DNA of 64,000 nucleotides. Origin: Nocardia albiluteola. GTDB taxonomy: Bacteria > Actinomycetota > Actinomycetes > Mycobacteriales > Mycobacteriaceae. The first letter of the stretch is position 1; each line of letters begins with the position of its first letter. A program made the translations under genes and the position numbers. Under the pieces are notes generated by a model, which saw only the letters and a list, made by a program, of their open reading frames with translations, had not been told where the DNA came from and searched no databases. The DNA lies in assembly GCF_018860155.1 (NCBI RefSeq), contig NZ_JAHKNI010000002.1:124001-188000 (forward strand), in the 5' to 3' direction. Shown here one piece after another: positions 60,344 to 64,000 of the stretch.

Positions 60344-62011
60344 TCAGGACTGCCCAGCCGATATCCCTGGGCGGCCAGGGATTTCGCTGCCGAGGGCTGA
60401 ATCGAGGTCGTCGAAACCAGCGCGCGCCGGGGCCGCGAGTCGCGTGTGACTTCGGGTGCTGCTCGGTTCGGCCGGGGCGCGGGGTGTTTCGGTCCGTTGC
60501 GGTGGCTGGGCGGGTAGGTAGAGCGCAGAGAACACCGCTCCAGCCGCGGCGACTGCTCCGGCTACCACGCAGCCGATGGTGAGCCCGTGGTCGAAGGCGT
60601 TCGTCGCGGTCGCGTACACCGCCCGCGCGACGGCGCTCTGGCCGCCTGCGGAGAGCTTTGCGGCAACGTTGTATGCCGCGCCGACGGACTGATGGACGAC
60701 GGCGACGAGCCCGGAAGGAAGTTGTTTCGGCAGGTCGGCGCCGAGCCGGGTGTCGTATAGGGAGGCGTAGACACTGCCGATGACTGCGACCCCGAGCGTG
60801 CCGCCGAGCAGCCGGGTGGAATCGTTGACGGCGGATCCGACGCCCGCTCGGGCGGCGGGGACGGCCCCCATGATCGATTCGGTCGCGGGCGCGGATGTGA
60901 GGCCCATGCCCAGGCCGTAGACCACCATCTGGATGGCGATGGTCCCGTAGCCGATGGTGGGTGTGATGTCGGAGGCGACCCAGAAGTAGAAGCCCGCTTG
61001 CAGGGCCATGCCGGCCGTGACGATTGCCTTTGTGCCCACCTTGACAGCGAGCCGCGTGCCGACAGCCGATCCGACGGCGACGGAGACGGCCACCGGCAAC
61101 AGGTGAACTCCGGTGGACAGGGGGCTGTACGACCGGATGAACTGGAAGTACTGCGTCATCAGGAAAATGAACCCCAGCAGCGTGAAGAAGGCGATGGTGA
61201 CCGCGATGCTGGCCGCGCTGAATCGCATGTTCGCGAACAATCGCACGTCGAGCATGGGCTCGCGGGCCCGCCACTCCGCCGCGACGAATGCGACCAGCAG
61301 CACGGTCGCGCCCGCGAAACCGAGCAGCGAGCCCGGCGCGGTCCAGCCCCGCGTCGGAGCCTCGATGATGGTGTAGACGAGCAGCGCCATAAACCCGGCC
61401 GACAGCGCCAAGCCCACGAAGTCCAGGCCGTGCGTGGTCGGGAGCTTCGCTTTCGGAACGCACAGTGCCACCAGGGCGACGACGGCCAGTGAGACCGGTC
61501 CGAGCACGAAGAAGATGCTCGACCAGCTGTGGTGTTCGAGCAGGAAGCCACCCACGATGGGGCCGAGCGCGATAGCCACGCCGGCCGTGGCGCCCCACAG
61601 GCCGATGGCAAGCGCGCGCTCGTTGCGGCTGACGAACACGCCGGTCAGCAACGACAGCGTCGCCGGGAACGTCATCGCGGCGCCCACCCCCATCACCGCG
61701 CGGGCCGCGATCAGCGCATCGGGCGAGGTCAGGTAGCCGCCGACGAAGCTTGCAGCGCCGAACACCACCAGGCCCGCCAGCAGCATGCCCTTGCGGCCGA
61801 AACGGTCCGACAGGCTGCCGCAGGTGAGCAGTAGAGCGGCGAACGCGAGGTTGTAGGCGTCCACGACCCATTGCAACTGCGCGGTCGTGGCGCCGAGTTC
61901 CCTGGTCAGCACCGGTAGCGCGACGTTGACCAGGGTGGTGTCGAGGTTGATCACGAAGGCCGCCGTCAGCAGGGCGGTGAGAATGAGCGGTTTGGATCGG
62001 ACGCGAGTCAT
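60344..62011 (-). CDS. MFS drug-efflux transporter, DHA2 (14-helix) family
   Basis: This 555-residue antiporter begins with AAFVINLDTTLVNVALPVL, the DHA2 motif D1 with the membrane-embedded Asp. Motif A is GSLSDRFGRKGMLLAG, and motif C is WGATAGVAIALGPIVGGFLL. About 14 hydrophobic helices are followed by a polar 50-residue tail. It exports lipophilic drugs or a self-made compound. It is divergent from the HxlR regulator, with a perfect palindrome between the starts. Confidence 0.94.
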   Translation of the reverse strand: MTRVRSKPLILTALLTAAFVINLDTTLVNVALPVLTRELGATTAQLQWVVDAYNLAFAALLLTCGSLSDRFGRKGMLLAGLVVFGAASFVGGYLTSPDALIAARAVMGVGAAMTFPATLSLLTGVFVSRNERALAIGLWGATAGVAIALGPIVGGFLLEHHSWSSIFFVLGPVSLAVVALVALCVPKAKLPTTHGLDFVGLALSAGFMALLVYTIIEAPTRGWTAPGSLLGFAGATVLLVAFVAAEWRAREPMLDVRLFANMRFSAASIAVTIAFFTLLGFIFLMTQYFQFIRSYSPLSTGVHLLPVAVSVAVGSAVGTRLAVKVGTKAIVTAGMALQAGFYFWVASDITPTIGYGTIAIQMVVYGLGMGLTSAPATESIMGAVPAARAGVGSAVNDSTRLLGGTLGVAVIGSVYASLYDTRLGADLPKQLPSGLVAVVHQSVGAAYNVAAKLSAGGQSAVARAVYATATNAFDHGLTIGCVVAGAVAAAGAVFSALYLPAQPPQRTETPRAPAEPSSTRSHTRLAAPARAGFDDLDSALGSEIPGRPGISAGQS

Positions 62012-62042
62012 GGTCGAATGGTAGGCGCCGTTGGTTTATTTT

Positions 62043-62060
62043 TTCAACTTATAAGTTGAA
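62043..62060. promoter_or_regulatory. Perfect 18-bp palindrome, operator between efflux pump and HxlR gene
   Basis: TTCAACTTATAAGTTGAA is perfectly symmetric, and a further CTCAACT half-site follows at 62065. It is 31 bases from the efflux start and 28 from the regulator start. Confidence 0.8.
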
Positions 62061-62088
62061 ATTCTCAACTATGGTGTAAGCTGAGTTC

Positions 62089-62727
62089 ATGCGAAGCTAC
62101 GGCCAATATTGCTCGATCGCCCGGGCGCTCGACGTCGTCGGAGACCGCTGGACCTTGCTGATCGTTCGCGAACTGCTCATCCAGGGGCCCTGCCGGTTCA
62201 CGGATCTGAAAAACGGACTTCCCGGCATTGCCACCAACCTGCTGTCGGCCCGGCTGACCGGTCTCGAGGAGAGTGGTCTGATCAGCCGTGAGGACGCGCC
62301 ACCACCGGTGGCGGCCACGCTGTTCCAGCCGACCGAGGCCGCGCGGGCGCTGGAACCCGCACTCCGGGCGCTGGGTTTGTGGGGGCTGCGATTCATGAAC
62401 GCCGAACAGTCCGGCGATGAGTTCCGAGCCCAATGGCTCGCCTACGCTCCGGCGTGGTTCACCACCGCTACCGACCGGGACGGACCACCGGCGACCATCC
62501 AACTCGTCGCGGGTGGCGAGCATGCCGTCATCGAGATCGTCGACGGCGAGGTCCGTACGCGGGTGGGGGGAGTGAGCGATCCGGACCTGGTCGTCGAGGG
62601 GCCGCCCCGCGCTGTTCTCGGACTGCTCACCGGGAAGGTCGAACTCGATGACGCGGCCGAGTACGGGCTGATCACGCAGGGGCGAATCGAGACACTGAGC
62701 CGGTTGCGCCCGATCCAGGAACCCTGA
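62089..62727 (+). CDS. HxlR-family regulator with C-terminal SCP2-like domain
   Basis: The protein has 212 residues from ATG 62089. The winged helix is YCSIARALDVVGDRWTLLIVREL, FTDLKNGLPGIATNLLSARLTGLEESG and the wing ATLFQPTEAARAL. The second half (FTTATDRDGPPATIQLVAGG, EHAVIEIVDGEVRTRVGG, DLVVEGPPRAVLGLLTGKV) resembles a sterol-carrier-like SCP2 domain that could bind a lipophilic effector. It probably represses the divergent efflux pump through the palindrome, and it precedes a methyltransferase gene by 52 bases. Confidence 0.9.
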   Translation: MRSYGQYCSIARALDVVGDRWTLLIVRELLIQGPCRFTDLKNGLPGIATNLLSARLTGLEESGLISREDAPPPVAATLFQPTEAARALEPALRALGLWGLRFMNAEQSGDEFRAQWLAYAPAWFTTATDRDGPPATIQLVAGGEHAVIEIVDGEVRTRVGGVSDPDLVVEGPPRAVLGLLTGKVELDDAAEYGLITQGRIETLSRLRPIQEP

Positions 62728-62779
62728 GCGCCGATCGGATCGGCACCGCAATCCACAAGAACCACACGGAGGAACGGCT

Positions 62780-63589
62780 ATGACCGAATCGCACACACTC
62801 GCCCATTACGAGACCGGTTCGTCCCGGCCCGACATCGAGCGGGCTCTGGTCGCGGCGGGAAAAGACCTCGGCCAACTTCGAATGGCCGATCTGGCCATGC
62901 TCGAGGACTTCCACACCGGCGGCCGCATTGCCACCGGCCAGCTCGCGGACCTGCTCGACATCGGCCCGGACAGCACTGTGCTCGATGCCGGCTCCGGTAT
63001 CGGCGGCACCGCGCGATTCATCGCCGAGCGCTTCGGATGCAGGGTTTCAGCGATCGACCTGACCGATAGCTATTGCGATACGGCCCGTTGGCTCAATGGT
63101 CTGGTCGGGCTGGACGATCGGATCACCGTCCGGGAGGGCGACGTCACGGAGCTCCCGTTCGCTGATTCGTCGTTCGACTTCGTCTTCAGCCAGCACGTTC
63201 AGATGAACGTGGCGGACAAGGGGCTTCTCTATCGGGAGGCGCGCCGTGTGTCGAGGGGCGATGGTCGGCTGGCCATCTGGGACATCTTCGCCGGTCAGGG
63301 GGGCGAACCGGCTTTTCCGCAGCCTTGGGCCGACCAACCTCGAGACAGCTACCTGGAAACGCCGGCCGCGGTCCGCGCCACGATCGAGGCCTCGGGCTTT
63401 GCCGTTGATCACTGGGTCGACCTGACCGAGCAGGCCGTGTCGACCATGCGCATGGTGCAGGCGCTGCCTCCCAATCCGCTCGGGCTCCACGCATTCGTCC
63501 CCGACTTCGGTACCCGCATCGAAAATCTGATCAATGCCCTTGCTGACGGGCGAGTCCGGGCGGTCCGGGCAATTGCCCGAGCGGTGTGA
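62780..63589 (+). CDS. SAM-dependent methyltransferase, class I
   Basis: The protein has 269 residues from ATG 62780, with GGAGGAA upstream. Motif I is VLDAGSGIGGTARFIAERFG, followed by the acidic loop VSAIDLTDSY, motif II FADSSFDFVFSQHVQMNV and motif III ARRVSRGDGRLAIWDIF. It resembles sarcosine/dimethylglycine- and small-molecule methyltransferases. With an efflux pump and an HxlR sensor beside it, modification plus export of a toxic or signalling compound is plausible, but this is inferred. Confidence 0.9.
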   Translation: MTESHTLAHYETGSSRPDIERALVAAGKDLGQLRMADLAMLEDFHTGGRIATGQLADLLDIGPDSTVLDAGSGIGGTARFIAERFGCRVSAIDLTDSYCDTARWLNGLVGLDDRITVREGDVTELPFADSSFDFVFSQHVQMNVADKGLLYREARRVSRGDGRLAIWDIFAGQGGEPAFPQPWADQPRDSYLETPAAVRATIEASGFAVDHWVDLTEQAVSTMRMVQALPPNPLGLHAFVPDFGTRIENLINALADGRVRAVRAIARAV

Positions 63590-63648
63590 TCCGGTCCCCC
63601 GAGTTCCGGACCGAATCCTCAGCCCGACGTCGCTGCTCCGGGCACCGC

Positions 63649-63737
63649 GAGACGGATTAGCGCACGCCGTGATCTGATGTGCGGATAAAATCCGGGATGA
63701 GGGTGTCCCCGGCTTCCGTCCAGCGGTCGGGGGCACC
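63649..63737. repeat. Direct repeat B (89 bp) flanking the efflux module
   Basis: This is the second copy of the sequence at 60217-60304, same orientation, with one extra A in GGATAAAATCC. The hairpin is kept apart from one base change. Confidence 0.8.
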
Positions 63738-64000
63738 CTCGTGCGCTTTCCGCGGTTGGGTCGGCGTCAGGGTTTCGCCCTCGCGGCCGGCGTCGCTATG
63801 GGTGGTCAGTCCGCCTGGGCGGCAACTCCGATTACGATCATCGGCCCGCATCCGGGTTGTGATGATCACGGCAATTGCAAACCCGGGGCTCCGCGTCCGC
63901 ACTTTTCCGAAGACGACCAGGATCAATTGGGTCCGACCCTGAAATTCTTTCAGGACTGTATTGCGACCGGTTCGCACAGTTCCACCGGTGGATGGTGCCC
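63738..64000. other. Window end, no gene recognised
   Basis: Short frames on both strands lack start signals and protein-like composition. Similarity to repeat A may extend weakly to about 63775 (GTCGGCGTCAGG against GTCGGTGTCAGG). Confidence 0.35.

Overview
The window looks like a chromosomal segment of a mycolic-acid actinobacterium, most likely Nocardia or a close relative. GC is high, many genes start with GTG or overlap by ATGA/GTGA, and mycothiol synthase, a DesA1-type desaturase, a type VII secretion-type substrate and a butyrolactone-receptor-type regulator are present. From memory, the order purF-purM-DUF3073-ygfZ-pabC-nitrobindin-like-sseC-cysA2-thiX-lmeA-glnR-mshD-pst-phoU-dus-desA1 matches the Mycobacterium tuberculosis block Rv0808 to Rv0824c. 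I did no database search. All family names are read from motifs, length and context.

Bases 1-17,650 begin with the end of purF. An insertion relative to the mycobacterial order follows. It holds a complete oligopeptide ABC transporter (1475-7014), two HxlR regulators with their targets, an imine reductase-like enzyme, an esterase, a secreted glycine-zipper protein and a Tat-exported cupin. Next, at 13-16 kb, comes an AT-richer island: an EspC-like secreted protein, a broken RHS toxin with a nucleotidyltransferase tip, a candidate immunity gene, a small acidic protein coupled to a NADAR-family protein, and a decayed second immunity gene. A TetR-controlled hydrolase ends the insertion.

Bases 18,000-46,550 are the conserved backbone: purM, DUF3073, asparaginase, MOSC, ygfZ and pabC. 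An inserted cydABDC operon (23.9-30.5 kb) supplies cytochrome bd and its assembly exporter. The sulfur operon lmeA-thiX-DUF4395-cysA2-sseC contains a cysteine-rich leader peptide and hairpin. glnR-mshD, pstSCAB with a PHO box, convergent phoU, dus, an MmyB-type regulator with a divergent hydrolase, and the acyl-ACP desaturase follow.

Bases 46,980-64,000 hold four tRNA genes (Lys, Glu, Asp, Phe), a ScbR-like regulator with a candidate autoregulatory element, a polyprenol-phosphate mannosyltransferase, and two phospholipid acyltransferases (plsB and a HAD-PlsC fusion). These two are joined by an 80-bp tandem repeat in which every unit is a micro-ORF coupled to the next. Then come DUF5993-dsbB, an SDR, an AhpD-like protein, aroF behind a Tyr-Phe-Trp-Phe leader peptide, a LysE exporter, and an efflux pump/HxlR/methyltransferase module flanked by 88-bp direct repeats.

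The observations most worth a second look are the micro-ORF relay between plsB and the HAD-PlsC gene, the branched RNA after cydC, the toxin island with NADAR, the two amino-acid leader peptides, and the 20-bp palindrome in front of cydA.
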